From Limanda limanda (lineage: Eukaryota > Chordata > Actinopteri > Pleuronectiformes > Pleuronectidae), in contig NC_083639.1 in NCBI RefSeq assembly GCF_963576545.1, positions 25,997,618 to 26,061,617 on the forward strand: a stretch of DNA of 64,000 nt. Direction: 5' to 3'. The position numbers and the translations under genes were made by a program. The stretch's first letter is position 1, and each line of letters opens with the position of its first letter. Positions 39,235 through 50,747 of the stretch are shown here, piece after piece. Under the pieces are notes generated by a model. That model worked only from the letters and a program-made list of their open reading frames with translations. It had not been told where the DNA came from and ran no database searches.

Positions 39235-40204
39235 CACCTATAAATCGATGTGTAATTGTATTTGTGCTGCTGAAGCGATTATCAGTCATTTAAAATCATT
39301 TGAAATTAAACATTATATCTTAAAAGCAAATCAATATTATATTTAACCTGCAGATATTTGATCAATTACCTCCCTTGGTATGTTTAAGCATGCCCTGTTT
39401 TCTTCTCTAGATATGGACTCCTCCTGTTATTAATAAAGCTGTACATGAATGCATGTATCTCTATATAGATACATACATACAGTACATCTTGTGCTTTTGC
39501 CTGACGATACAAGGTGTTATGTGGTGACCCACTCCCACTCTGTTAATGGATGAGTTCATTTTAAGGGACTGATATGTGTGTGTGTTTCATGTAGTGCAGA
39601 TCCAAACATAAAACTCCAGATGTAGTGGATTTAAATGTAGTTTCATGAGACTGTTGGGTCTTGGCAGAGGTATGTGCTGCTTTTCTAGTTTTTAAGGGTG
39701 TTGCATTGCTGTAAAAGACTTAATTATATTATTAATTACAATATTTGGACATCCTTTTCTAATGTCTCACAGTGGAAAGGGATGTTATAGGTCATTTATA
39801 ATGTATTAAAAGAAAACCAAATTCCCATTTTATTGTGGCTGATAAGTCCAACAAAAGATTCCTTCCCTTGCTTTTGTCTATTCAGTCCAGACCGTCCTTT
39901 AACCACGAGATCTTGTCGCTTAGTCACTTTATTTGTCGGTTTTCTTAAAACACACGGCAGTTAAATGAAAGGCACATGTGTGTCCAAACATCAGGCAAAA
40001 CAAAAAGTCTTTCTAACCGTTGATGTTGGGTGCCGCTTGTTGGCCAGACACTTTGGCAACTGTCAATGGATTAAACCAGAAAAGACTCGGATTGCAACGG
40101 TGACCCTTCAAACAGAGGGGAAATTAATTTGGCAAAAGTTAGTGAGTTGGCACCAGAGCGATGGAGAAAGAGAAAGGAGAGAGTGAGAGGAGCGGGAAAG
40201 ATCT
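39235..40204. other. Spacer between inverted arms, with a repeat remnant
   Basis: No gene. A piece at about 39590-39690 (GATCCAAACATAAAACTCCAG, then TTGGCAGAGGTATGTGCTGC) shares phrases with the interspersed repeat at 41590-41880. Confidence 0.4.
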
Positions 40205-40330
40205 TCCAGTGGAGTGTGCCAACTCCCTCCGGAGAGCAGTCGGGTGCTGCTGGGCCCGAGGATGCTAATCACACTCAACTGTGACTCTGCTCGCTCTGCT
40301 TTCCCACACTCAGCCGCGGCTCAACAATAG
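40205..40330. promoter_or_regulatory. Enhancer-like block 2, spacer copy
   Basis: GTGTGCCAACTCCCTCCGGAG is followed about 75 bp later by TTCCCACACTC, a CSL site on the minus strand (40301-40308), and by an ACAATAG Sox-type motif. The same two anchors recur in each array unit (51661-51760, 56411-56510, 61351-61450), while the sequence between is less alike. This pattern suggests a duplicated Notch-responsive element. Confidence 0.6.
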
Positions 40331-41077
40331 ACATGTGCCTTGTTAAATGTTAATTCATCCCCACACAAGCAGCTCCCGGCGCTCCCCCGAGGCCAGCGTT
40401 TGTTGTTTCTCAATTAAGGAGACGAGGGCTGGAGATAAACACAAATATTGTGACGGAGGATTTAGCCTAACAAGCAATCAACCAAATTTATCTGGGTGCA
40501 GATTTTATAACCAGATAAAAGTAGATGGCAACATTTGTCTATTAACCAGAACAATTAATATAGATAGAAACATTTAATTCATGGTTTAGAACAAACTACA
40601 ATGCAGATGAATGACATTTTGGGGATTTTATTTTATTGTTATTATTATGTTATTATTCACAACTGTAATTATTATCAGTATAAGGTACGTTACAATTATA
40701 AATTTACTTTTGAAGACTTATCATTATCATAACTATACGATATATTGTCATTAATTATTTGATATTATGTTCCCACAGAATTATTTACTTCTGACCAACA
40801 CATATCTTTATAGTAATATAGTTTATGTGTAAATATATCTAAATGTTATACATACTATACGATTAATAAGAGTTTAACAGTCAATTTTACTTCTTCTTCT
40901 TTCAACAAACCCTAAGGCTTGTCCCCGTTGTCTATTGTACCGTCTGAAAATGCATTAAATAAGGTTTAATCTAAGTATATATGTTTTCCTGCTTTGTTGA
41001 GTAAAAACGTAAACATTTAAAATTCAGCAGTAAAGAATTCCTCCTCCTCCAGCTCTCAGACGTCTTTGTCTTCTCCG

Positions 41078-41171
41078 TCTCTATTGTCCCTCAGGGGCTC
41101 TGTGAGTGAGTTTTCTCTGGTTTCCCACACTCGGTCCATTCACCGCTCCGGAGAACAAAAGAAGTGTGTCT
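41078..41171. promoter_or_regulatory. Enhancer-like block 1, spacer copy
   Basis: CTATTGTCCCTC (Sox-type core ATTGT) is followed by TCTGTGAGTGAGTTTTCTCT, then GGTTTCCCACACTC with a CSL site (41122-41129), then CAAAAGAAGTGTGTC. Inverted copies with the same order occur once per array unit at 52033-52119, 56948-57033 and 61889-61971. Confidence 0.65.
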
Positions 41172-41589
41172 GGTTGCACATCACATTAATTATGGAGTCA
41201 GTTTACGAGTTTTGTCTCACCGGCCCTCAATGGACATTCCTGTCATCAAGACTCGTCATTACCAGGCCTTTGTAAAACGTCCATGAGGAATGCAGTCATG
41301 CTCTGGATTAATGAACATTCAAAAGATCTTTCTCTTCCTCCCGTCCTTTAGATTCTGAATTGTTGCCCTGAATTCCAGACGCTTTATTTTGACAGGACGG
41401 ATAAAAGGGGAGCTTCCATTCCTGAATTGATCAGATGCTGGTTATGGTGCATGTGGGGGACAATGAAACTGGAATGAAAGCATGTGTGTGAATCAAATTT
41501 TATCAGAGACAAAATCCAACTATCTTCATCCAGATGTTGATAAAGTGCTTTAAAACTATTTTTTATGGAGCTCTGTTTTATCCAGGGTT

Positions 41590-41880
41590 TAATATTAAAG
41601 GCATTTCTTCATCTGTTGATAGATTTCCATGAAACTTGGTGATAGGATGTGGTATGAGTCGGGAAGAATCCAGGAAATTTCGTCCATCCAAGAATTTGAT
41701 TATTAGTTTGTGAGATCAGACATTTGTCAGCATTTTTCTAGATTTCTCTAAGAATATTTCATGGATCTTGATGAAAAAAGCAATTTTCATGGTTTTGATA
41801 ATTCTGAGTCTGCACAATTTGGGGCAGATCCAAACATAAATCTTGATCTAGCTAGTTTAAATGTGGTTTTCCATCACTGA
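41590..41880. repeat. Teleost interspersed repeat copy
   Basis: Contains TTTCCATGAAACTTGGTGAT, GAATCCAGGAAATTT and CAGATCCAAACATAAATC in the same order as the copy at 25940-26230. The copies are old and diverged. Confidence 0.5.
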
Positions 41881-42357
41881 AATGCAGTTTCAACAGATGA
41901 AATAGCAGTGATGGATACTTAAAATGCATTTTATTGGGTAAAGCTGACTCTTTCCATTCATAATCCATTTATAACCTATCCAGCTTTTCATTGAGGGCCA
42001 TTAGGGGCAGGAGCCAATATATAATATATACTATGTTCATTTTAATATAGAGCTGAAATGTATCCAGGTTCAGAAAAATAAGAATGTTAAGTGTTTTCAT
42101 CATTAGTCTCACACACTTGTGCTGAGCTGCTGAGCGTGTGCTCAGTCAAAGTCATTGATCAGCACCAGGCAGCAGATCTGATCTCCACAGGGTCACCACT
42201 TTCCCAGATTCACACAGAGCTCTGAGTCCTCCCCCCCCCGCTCCCACACCCTCTCCCCTCCCAGTCCTCCACCTGTTCCCCTGAGATCTAACCATTATCC
42301 CTGAGGCAATAACACCATTCAGTGTCTGGCATCCTTTATTGTCTCCCCGAGCTCCCT

Positions 42358-42432
42358 GATTGGCCAAGACTGTGAGAAACTGCAGCCAGACCCAGACCCA
42401 CACATTGATATGGAGATGTGGGACTATAAATA
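42358..42432 (+). promoter_or_regulatory. Copy B core promoter: CCAAT, CSL site, TATA
   Basis: ATTGG (42359-42363), TGTGAGAA (42371-42378, the second allowed form of the CSL consensus) and TATAAATA (42425-42432) keep the same order and spacing as copy A. Position 4 of the CSL core differs (A instead of G), so binding strength may differ between the two arms. Confidence 0.85.
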
Positions 42433-42498
42433 GGAGGGATGAAGGCAGCAGAGATCAGATTGTCTCTACACAGACCTCTACAGCACAGAGATCCACAC

Positions 42499-43109
42499 AT
42501 GGCTCCTACAATCACTGCAGCAATGACCAACTCTCAGGAGCATCTGACTCGGAGCCACAAGGTAAATTGAAGATTCAAGGAGACGTGCTCTTCTTCTACG
42601 AGAGCTTGTGTTTGTTCATGCTGACTCTTGACTCCAGAATGACTTGATGACTAACTTTGTTCTTGTCCCTGCAGCTCAGAAAGCCTCTGGTGGAGAAGTT
42701 ACGCAGAGAGAGAATCAACAGCAGCATCGAGCAGCTCAAGTCTCTCCTGGGTCCAGAGTTCCTCAACCAGCAGCCAGACTCCAAGCTGGAGAAAGCAGAC
42801 ATCCTGGAGATGACCGTTTACTTCCTCAGACGACTGCAGCAGCAGCAGCAGCAGCAGAATCCAGCTGTGGGCTCAGCAGCAGTCAAACGGGGCTACTCCA
42901 GATGTGTCCAGGAGGTGGCGCACTTCCTGTCCAGGGAGGAGGTGAATGCACAGTCGCAGAGAAGACTGATGAAGCACGTCAACAAGCTGCAGTCTTCCTC
43001 TGAGGAGAAGCTGAGAGAGGCTGACTTCTCTCCTCTGAGCTCCACAGTCCACAGCAGCATCACCAAAGACAAGAGTCCAGTCAGCAGCGCCCCCTGGAGG
43101 CCGTGGTAG
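42499..43109 (+). CDS. her4: Her4/Hes5-type bHLH-Orange-WRPW repressor, inverted-arm copy B
   Basis: Exons 42499-42561 and 42675-43109 encode 165 residues, nearly identical to copy A. Differences by eye include two extra glutamines in the poly-Q run after helix 2, Leu instead of Pro at residue 16, a Ser for Gln change in the linker after Orange, and Thr for Ser near the end. Basic region, HLH, Orange (GYSRCVQEVAHFL) and WRPW are all intact, so it should be a full repressor. AATAAA at 43620-43625 gives a 3' UTR of about 520 nt. It diverges from copy A across a spacer that holds two enhancer-like blocks, so the two genes may share regulation. Confidence 0.93.
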
Positions 43110-43649
43110 ACACCTTAGGACTTTTGTCAAAGTGAAGCTCCAACAACTGTGCTCGTTCTTGTGGTCATCTCGTTTCTGAAGAGTCATTGCACGCAACTGC
43201 AATTTCTTCTGCTGTTTTTTACTTTTGTAAAAGTTAAATTGTGTGTTTCTGTGATATTTGCAGACAACAGGTCGACTACTATTTTAGCAGTAGTCACTTA
43301 TTTCTTATTCAGATATTACTCTGTGAAGTTATTATTCTTATTGGGAATGCTTGTGTATTGTCTATATAGGTGACAAAGTTATTAATGTTTAACATGTTTA
43401 ACATGTTTGTGTGATATTCACATACCCCATTGGTTAGAAACATCCTGTGTGATGTATCTTTGAATTTATCCATTTTCTGCGTTTTAGCAGAGAAAGTTTT
43501 TGTATATGAGCAGAAATCAAACAATGTGCTGCTTTATGACTCTGTGAGTGACAGCACCAATACCTTCAATGAAGGACATGTGTCAAAATGAATGTATCTC
43601 TTCATGCCAAGTGATGCGCAATAAAGCAATCAGAAAAAACAATGCTAAA

Positions 43650-44662
43650 CATTTGCCTGACTCGTCTTATTCCTATTAATCCATGCTGTATTTTACATAC
43701 ATTTGATAACAGAGGATGATAACCCATGATGTCACACTTGTAATTTTAACTCAGACTTAGTGATTTGTGGGTTTTATTATTTGTGACACAGTCAATATTT
43801 AGAGAATATGTTAAAATGGCCAATAAATCAAACAGTCAGAGAGCTGCTGACTCGACCTTAGATCAAACATACAATATCTATAATAAGATTTACCACTTCT
43901 CTTTATTTGTACTGATAAAAGTCAACGAAGCAGCGTCTTCTAAAACACGTTCTCTCATTAAGGCTGTTTCATAAAATAAACTCACAATGACAAACACTTG
44001 ATAAACAGATTTATAAATCTGAAGTAGATCAATAATGTCTTACACCTCCTCACTGGGAATACGCATTATATTGATATGTATTGAACTTTTGTTATATTGC
44101 TATTGATTCATACTTGTTTCATTTTGGGTCTTATCTCTTAAATATGGTGATTTAATGATTTGGAGAACTGACACATGATTCACCCAAGATGTTCAGTCGA
44201 GATAAGATGTGGTGAAATCAAAGGTTATGCGACGTGATGCTAATAATATTAGTTCTTGTCAAATTATTCATCGGTCCCCTGTTTATTCAGAGCATCCACA
44301 GTTGTCCCTTTACATTCAGTTTGTCCTTAACCTGTCACATGTCTGTAGTTGTGAGGTGGCAGCAGTTCGCAGAGGGTGTGTCGTGGAGCAGGCAGGAGTG
44401 TGTTAGTAATTGTGTTATGTCTGTTGACTGGCCAAAGGACAGCAGCTGAAAATTAGGATTTTCCAATATAAAATATGAAATTAGCTTAATTTAAGAACTT
44501 GAATCAAACTAAAAGCTCCTTGTACTAATTGGATTATTTGTACAAAAGTTTGCTGAACTGACTGAACTTCTATTTTTTCTAAATGTGTTGGTTTGTTTTC
44601 ATTATGTTATTCCCCAAAAATAGATTTAAATGAAGGCAGAACGTTTTTTCATCTTTCAAGTA
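43650..44662. other. Intergenic, no gene seen
   Basis: AT-rich unique sequence downstream of copy B. No exon or repeat recognised. Confidence 0.4.
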
Positions 44663-45365
44663 TTTATTTTCCAAAAATGCAAAAACACCAAAACAATTCT
44701 GAATCCACTTTGGATGAATATAAAAATAAATATAACTGATGAATCAAACAAAACATGCATACATGGCATACAAAAAAATTATTATAACAAATCCCTTTTC
44801 AGAAGAAAGGAGGGCGTTTAGGAGTAAGACACATAGAACCTTGAAACAAGGCAATATCCAAACTGTTTTCACAGGAAGAATATATATAGCTTATATATAT
44901 ATATATGTTAACATTGATGTTTGGATTCAAACATTAAGCAGATTTTACTGAAAATAAACAGTAAAACCTTGGAAGGTAGAAAATTAAATCTATTAAAAAC
45001 AGATTTCATACAAAATATATAATCACCTGCAACTATTTCCTGCATAGTCAACAGATTGGATTTATCTTAAAATTCTACAAATCTCACAAATAGCAGCATA
45101 CGTTTTTTTAAACAGAATCCACATCAAGTGGAAACTTCTTGAGTAAAATGCCTGAGTGAGGCAGACGATCCATTTCAGTCTGTGCATGTCCACTTGTCAT
45201 AAGGCAGATAATTAATTTCTCTCTGCAAACACCAGAAATTGAACACATACAGAGATGCAAGTAGGATCAATAAGAACAGTTCACAGGAGAATCTTCCGTG
45301 TTTTTCCTGCAGATTCTGTGACTTTCTGCCGTCGTCCTCAGAAGCACAGAGGAGCCAAGTCGTCC

Positions 45366-45763
45366 TCAGAAGCACAGAGGAGCCAAGTCGTCCTCTGCAT
45401 CGGGAAACAGACGCAAAATCTCCCTGGAGTATTTGGAGTAGCCGCTGTGAGACAGCAGCGCTTTCCTCAAGGTCAGGAGAGACTTGGTTTTCTCCAGGAT
45501 GTCTGCAACAGGGATCCCACTGTGCAGGTGCTCTCCAATCAGAGCCTTCAGCTTCTCCACTCCAGAGCAGCACTTCCTCTCCAGCATGTGCAGTTTACAC
45601 CTGAAGGAAACAGAGGATGACTTTTATTAATATGCCCATCGCTTTGTTTGAAACCACACAATGAAAGGAAGACAGCTAAAGGACGTGATGCAGCTCGGAG
45701 TTCTTACCTGAAGAGCTGCTCCTTGATGCTGTCCTGAAGAGCGAGGTCTGCGTACAGAGTCAT
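45366..45763 (-). CDS. Divergent Her-like HLH-Orange protein lacking basic region and WRPW
   Basis: Exons 45763-45708 and 45600-45366, joined across an intron with GTAAG donor and TTCAG acceptor, encode 96 residues. Residues from about 20 read like a Hes HLH whose basic part has decayed: where the family has EK.RR.RIN this one has MLERKCCSG, followed by VEKLKALIGEHL (helix 1) and VADILEKTKSLL (helix 2). GYSKYSREILRLF then matches the Orange start (GYSRCVQEVAHFL). It ends PLCF, without WRPW. Such a protein could dimerise but should not bind DNA or Groucho, like an Id-type inhibitor; this is inference. The minus-strand promoter has CCAAT (45898-45894) and a TTAAAT TATA-like box. A 28-bp direct duplication (45331-45386) spans the stop region. 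A decaying pseudogene is the alternative, but frame and splice sites are intact. Confidence 0.75.
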
Positions 45764-45864
45764 GTCTGAGTTTCTGGTCCTGGTGCTGGAGCTGCTGGAG
45801 CTTTGAGAAGATGCCTGGGAAGGTTCAGAGGACGTCTGTGTTGACTTCTGCCTCCCTGCTCTGC

Positions 45865-46003
45865 ATTTAAGCTGCTCTCTCTCCGCCGCTCAGCCAATCA
45901 GGAGCCTCCGAGCATCGGACAATGGGGTGAATTTAATGGCTGTCAGAGAGAACAGGTGGGATGCTTTATGTGGGTGCCACACATCTGAGAGGTCAGTGGG
46001 AAA
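45865..46003 (-). promoter_or_regulatory. Promoter of the divergent Her-like gene
   Basis: On the minus strand a TTAAAT TATA-like box (45870-45865), a CCAAT box in GATTGGCTGAG (45898-45894), a CCATTGT Sox-type motif (45925-45919) and TTCCCAC (46002-45996). The last differs from the CSL consensus at the first position (AGTGGGAA), so Notch input is possible but weaker than in the her4 copies. Confidence 0.5.
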
Positions 46004-47819
46004 GTGTTTCTCCTGGAGTTGACACGGGGGGGAAATATGTATTTTAATGTCATGTTTGGAGTTGGAGGATTTGACAGATACTTAAACTGCATCTGCAAAT
46101 ATGCAGAGAATCTACAAATCAAACTGTTAAATGATGATTCAAGAGATAAAAAATTATGTTTTGGCCTCTGTCTCAAAAATGTAGCCGTTAATATTGAATT
46201 CCCTACATTATAAAACTTTCCCTATATTATAAAACTGGGTTCTATGAATACAAAATAAAAGCCTGGTATCTCATATAACAGGTGATATTCTTTAAAATCA
46301 AGTTATACAGTTTTAAAGTTGTATTTTCCCACTATGTGAGTTGCAGCTGAACCAGATGGTTCATGTGAGCAGTGGCCTTCTGTCCTTCCCCGGCCTGAGA
46401 ACCGTCCTGAGGCTTTCATGAGAGCAGACACACTTCTATTGTCTGAGCGGCTGAGCAGGCTGCATACAGAAGTGTGGGAAGCCGTGTGTCGCTGTGGCTC
46501 CCAGCACCACGAGGGAGAGGAGGGCGTGCGACCGGGGCACGCTCAGCCTGGTGCAGGGAGCCGTGCAGGGGCCTGGAGGAGGAGGAGGAGGAGGAGGAGG
46601 AGGAGGAGGAGGAAGAGTGGGAAACCCGAGCTTCTCACCCACAGACAGCAGATAGACACAGAGACAGATGGAGAGGAGATAAGAGTAATCCCACATGAAC
46701 CTGGTTACACATCAGCTTCCAGTTGTCTCAATGCGCTCACAGATTATTATGAACAAAAAAAAAGATGAGATATTTTTCACGGACAAGCAAACATGATGCT
46801 CACGTGTATTAAAGAGATTAAATAACGGTGTTTTTTTAAAAGGAAAAACATGAAGATTATGATTCTAATGGGAAAACCGATAATCTTACAGATGGTGGTG
46901 GAAAGTAACTTAGTACATTTACTGTAGTATTGATTTACTTTGAGTATTTGAATTATTCTGTCAATAAGCCTGATATGTTCTACTTCATTCTTTATATTCC
47001 ACTGCATTTAATCCCAAACTTTTCACTTCATTACCTTGATCTAACAGCTTTTGTTGCTCGGTCCATTAATTTCTATAGAAATTGAAAGTTTACAGTTAAT
47101 TGTGATACTACTACTACTAGTAATAATAATAATATTAATAAATTAAAGATTTGCTTCACAAAACAGAAAATAGTCATAAAATCCTTGTGTTTAAAATACA
47201 ATTGTTAAAACATAAAAAAAAACCTCTACAAAACACTACAGAAACCAGTTAAACTACAAAATAAAATCCCACAAATCCATGCATCAGATCATAATATTTA
47301 AGCAATATTACAATAATAATTTAGGCTTTAAGTAGCAGTTCCTAATAATAGTACTCCTGTAGGCCTACTTTAACATATGTAAGATTTTGAATATAGGACT
47401 TTTACATATAATAAAGCATTTTTCCAGTGAGGTATTATTACTTCTACTAATATTTATCTGACCAAGTTATAGACCTTGTGTTTCTGTTTGAGTCAGATGC
47501 AGTTTTCAGGTTTAAACTTTGACTTTATGAGAAATGTCACACGACCAGAGGCACCATCAACAGTTAAGATTGTACAAGTTAAGTTATATTCATAGTTGGG
47601 TGAAGTATAACAAAGTGGCCTCCAGGGGTGAACAGGAAACACGTTCTTTAGTGTGTGTGTTAAGTGCGTCTGTAGGAAGTTTATTTGCCCCAATTTTCTC
47701 GACTCAACCTCATGTTTAAAGCAAAGATCCATCTCTGATTATTTTTTCTTTTATCTTAAAATATATTGTTTCTCAGATTCCTATGTGTAACCAGGGTAAA
47801 GATGGATTCTTGAAATGTC
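46004..47819. other. Intergenic with (GGA)n tract
   Basis: No gene. A pure GGA/GAA trinucleotide run lies at about 46574-46617. The remainder is AT-rich, with short TAA runs near 47105-47140. Confidence 0.5.
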
Positions 47820-48095
47820 AGTGTTTCCATCCATCCTCTATGTATACACCACTTATCCTGTCAGAAGGCAGAAGGGGGCTTCGGGTCAGTCCTGGCTGAC
47901 AGTGAGGGACAGGCCTGGGGACAGAGTGGACAGATCACCCGTCCATCACAGAGCTGGTGCACGTCTGTGGGGGGGGAAGCTGCAGAGAAAACCCACATGG
48001 GAATAGAAATAGCCCTGGTCTGCCATCGGGTTTGAACCGAGATACTTCTAACTGTGAGGCCAAGGTGCCAACCACTGTACCACTGTGTCACTTTG
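47820..48095 (+). repeat. Degenerate teleost interspersed repeat
   Basis: Starts with CCATCCATCCTCT and CACTTATCCTGTCAG, then GGTCAGTCCTGGCTGACA, GAGAAAACCCACATGG, GGGTTTGAACCGAGATAC and ends CTGTGAGGCCAAGGTGCCA then AACCACTGTACCACTGTG. This order of phrases is that of a very common fish repeat whose 3' part has a tRNA-like GGTTTGAACC. The copy is diverged and internally shortened. Confidence 0.7.
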
Positions 48096-49402
48096 TTACA
48101 GAACACAGAAGTTATCAGATTTACTCAACTCTCTCTGTCTCTCTTTTTTCTTTCCTTATTGTAACGAGACAGAAATATTCAAATACAATGGTTTCAAATA
48201 AAAACATCAAGCTAAATGGGTTTGATCTAAAGTGTTTCTGCTCTTTAAACTGAGGTTATACTGTTAATGGGTTTTATAAAAGAAGGGGGGTTGGGGGTCT
48301 TTTCATTGGATAAAGTTAAATTTTAATCTAGATTTATAAAGTGTGAACTGGATTGAGAGAATTAAACATACATTTCTACACATTTTATGGAAACTGTAAG
48401 ACTAAATGAGATTAGAACCAAAAGATTTGAGTGCAATGTTTGTTTATTATAAAAAAACAAATTGACTTTCAACACATGTGATAAAAGTATGATGACACAT
48501 CACAAAACAATAAGCAGTTGTCTGCAAGACACTGAGCTCAGTAAGAGTAAAAGAAACAAGCGTCTTTATAAAAGACAAATACATGGAGAATAAAAACTTC
48601 TCATCAATGATGTTTTCAAACTTAATTACTTCTTCAAAAAAGAAGCAAAACATTAGGAACTGACCTTAAAACAGACCAGATATTTATATCACATTGTGAT
48701 GACAGCAGATTAATGAGAACTCAAACATGAGTTCTCAATAATAAAAACAGTCACTAGAAAATTGTGACAAGGTGGAATAGAAACAACTTTTAGAATAAAA
48801 TAATCATTTGGATCTTACAACAGATCAAATTTGACAAATCGAAAAGATTAAATATTTAACATTTCTGATCAAAATGATCATTACTGTAAATACATGAAGT
48901 ATAGTGAGGTACAATAATAACTGCTGATGCAGTCAGATGTGATTCATGCAACATGCATGACAAGATGTTCTCGTTCATAAAGAAAATGAAATAAACATTT
49001 GGATCTTAAAACAGATAATTTTTGACTGAACAGAGAAATTCAAAGTTAAAATCCTGATGAAAACACATCCACAAAAAGGATATTTAGATGTTTTCACAGC
49101 AAAGATCAATATTAATCAACAGGTAACAAACCATGTGATGATACATCACTGACACAGTGAGGTGTGATAATAATTGCTGATGCAATCAGATGTGATTCAT
49201 GCAACATGCATGACAAGATGTTTTCTTTCTTCACTTGAAAGATATTGTTGCTTCTTTTCCTCAGGAAACGTCCAACACACAAATACATGTTTCTGTTCAT
49301 ACAGAAGAACAAGTCCTTACATTTCATGGAATTCACTTCCAGTCGTCTCTGACCACTGAGCTCGTCCCAGTTTGTCTGCTGGTAACTCCAGTGTGTAGGA
49401 GT

Positions 49403-49911
49403 CTACCACGGCCTCCAGGGGGCGCTGCTGACTGGACTCTTGTCTTTGGAGATGCTGCTGTGGACTGTGGAGCTCAGAGGAGAGAAGTCAGCCTCTCTCA
49501 GCTTCTCCTCAGAGGAAGACTGCAGCTTGTGGACGTGCTTCATCAGTCTTCTCTGCTGCTGGTTCTGCTGCAGCAGCTGTGTCATGAAGCAAACGGTCAT
49601 CTCCAGGATGTCTGCTTTCTCCAGCTTGGAGTCTGGCTGCTGGTTGAGGAACTCTGGACCCAGGAGAGACTTGAGCTGCTCGATGCTGCTGTTGATTCTC
49701 TCTCTGCGTAACTTCTCCACCAGAGGCTTTCTGAGCTGCAGGGACAAGAACAAAGTTAGTCATCAAGTCATTCTGGAGTCAAGAGTCAGCATGAACAAAC
49801 ACAAGCTCTGGTGGAAGAAGAGCACGTCTCCTTGAATCTTCAATTTACCTTGTGGCTCCGAGTCAGATGCTCCTGAGAGTTGGTCATTGCTGCAGTGATT
49901 GTAGGAGCCAT
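49403..49911 (-). CDS. her4: Orange-less Her4-like bHLH-WRPW protein, array copy 1
   Basis: Exons 49911-49849 and 49735-49403 with a 113-bp intron encode 131 residues. The first 21 residues, basic region, HLH and everything from QQRRLMKHV to the WRPW end match copies A and B. After helix 2 (DILEMTV) the sequence jumps through CFMTQLLQQNQ straight to QQRRLMKH, so about 32 residues are missing, covering the end of helix 2, the linker and the whole GYSRCVQEVAHFL Orange helix. The reading frame is kept. It should bind DNA and Groucho but lack Orange-dependent partner choice. A minus-strand AATAAA at 48448-48443 would give a long 3' UTR of about 950 nt. A complete frame in three copies argues against simple decay. 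Confidence 0.9.
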
Positions 49912-49977
49912 GTGTGGATCTCTGTGCTGTAGAGGTCTGTGTAGAGACAATCTGATCTCTGCTGCCTTCATCCCTCC

Positions 49978-50039
49978 TATTTATAGTCCCACATCACCAT
50001 ATCAATGTGTGGGTCTGGGGCTGGCTGCAGGTTCCCACA
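49978..50039 (-). promoter_or_regulatory. Core promoter of array copy 1
   Basis: TATAAATA (49985-49978) and CSL site TGTGGGAA (50039-50032) on the minus strand, with CCAAT just beyond, as in copy A. A CACGTG E-box, a possible Hes-family site, lies upstream near 50264. Confidence 0.85.
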
Positions 50040-50747
50040 GTCTCAGCCAATCAGAGAGCTCGAGCGGGACAATTAATGCTGAATGGTGCTAATGCCTCAG
50101 GGACAATAGTTAGATCTCAGGGGAACAGGTGGAGGACTGGGGGGGGCGATGGAGAGAGACTCACAAAGCTCTGTGTGGATCTGGGAAAGTGGTGACCCTG
50201 TATAGAGCAGATCTGCTGCCTGATGCTGATCAATGACTTTGACTGAGCTCACGCTCGTCAGCACACGTGTCAAACCAGAGACTCTTCATCAGTAGAAGGA
50301 GATGAAGGTGAAGTGCAAAATCTCTAAACTTTGTCCAGGTCTACAATTCCTGTATAATCTTTATAACATGAATAAGCTTTACATTTTTTTTTCATTTTAT
50401 GGATGAAGAAAACATATTTCATCCCTTCTGCAAGGCACAGGAGATGAAAATCAGGTATCACAGATTTATTACTCGATTAAATTTAGTCTCCCTGGTGTCC
50501 AGATAATAACTGTTTCCATTATAATGGACATCTCAACATATTGTCACAATTATCAATATCAATCAAAAGATAACAAAAGTTATCATATATTTATAAACTA
50601 CCAGTACTTTAACTACAGTGATTCATGTAACCAATCAGTTTATTATATTTTATTTGAGACCACTCTGTGTTGTTTTTTGTGTATTAGTTATAAAGTTGTC
50701 CTTGTGTCCAGTTGCAGCAGCTGTGTGGTCTTGTTTCTGCTGGTGTG

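Noticed and set aside
45239..45620. Two 121-residue plus-strand frames
   Set aside because: Antisense to the divergent Her-like exon 2 and partly created by the 28-bp duplication.
49235..49711. 158-residue plus-strand frame repeated in each array unit (also 54115-54591 and 59055-59531)
   Set aside because: It is antisense to the her coding exon and conserved only because the exon is.
49509..49766. 85-residue minus-strand frame starting MMTNFVLV, in each her copy
   Set aside because: Alternative frame across the intron end of the true her exon 2. The frame ending in WRPW is the real one.
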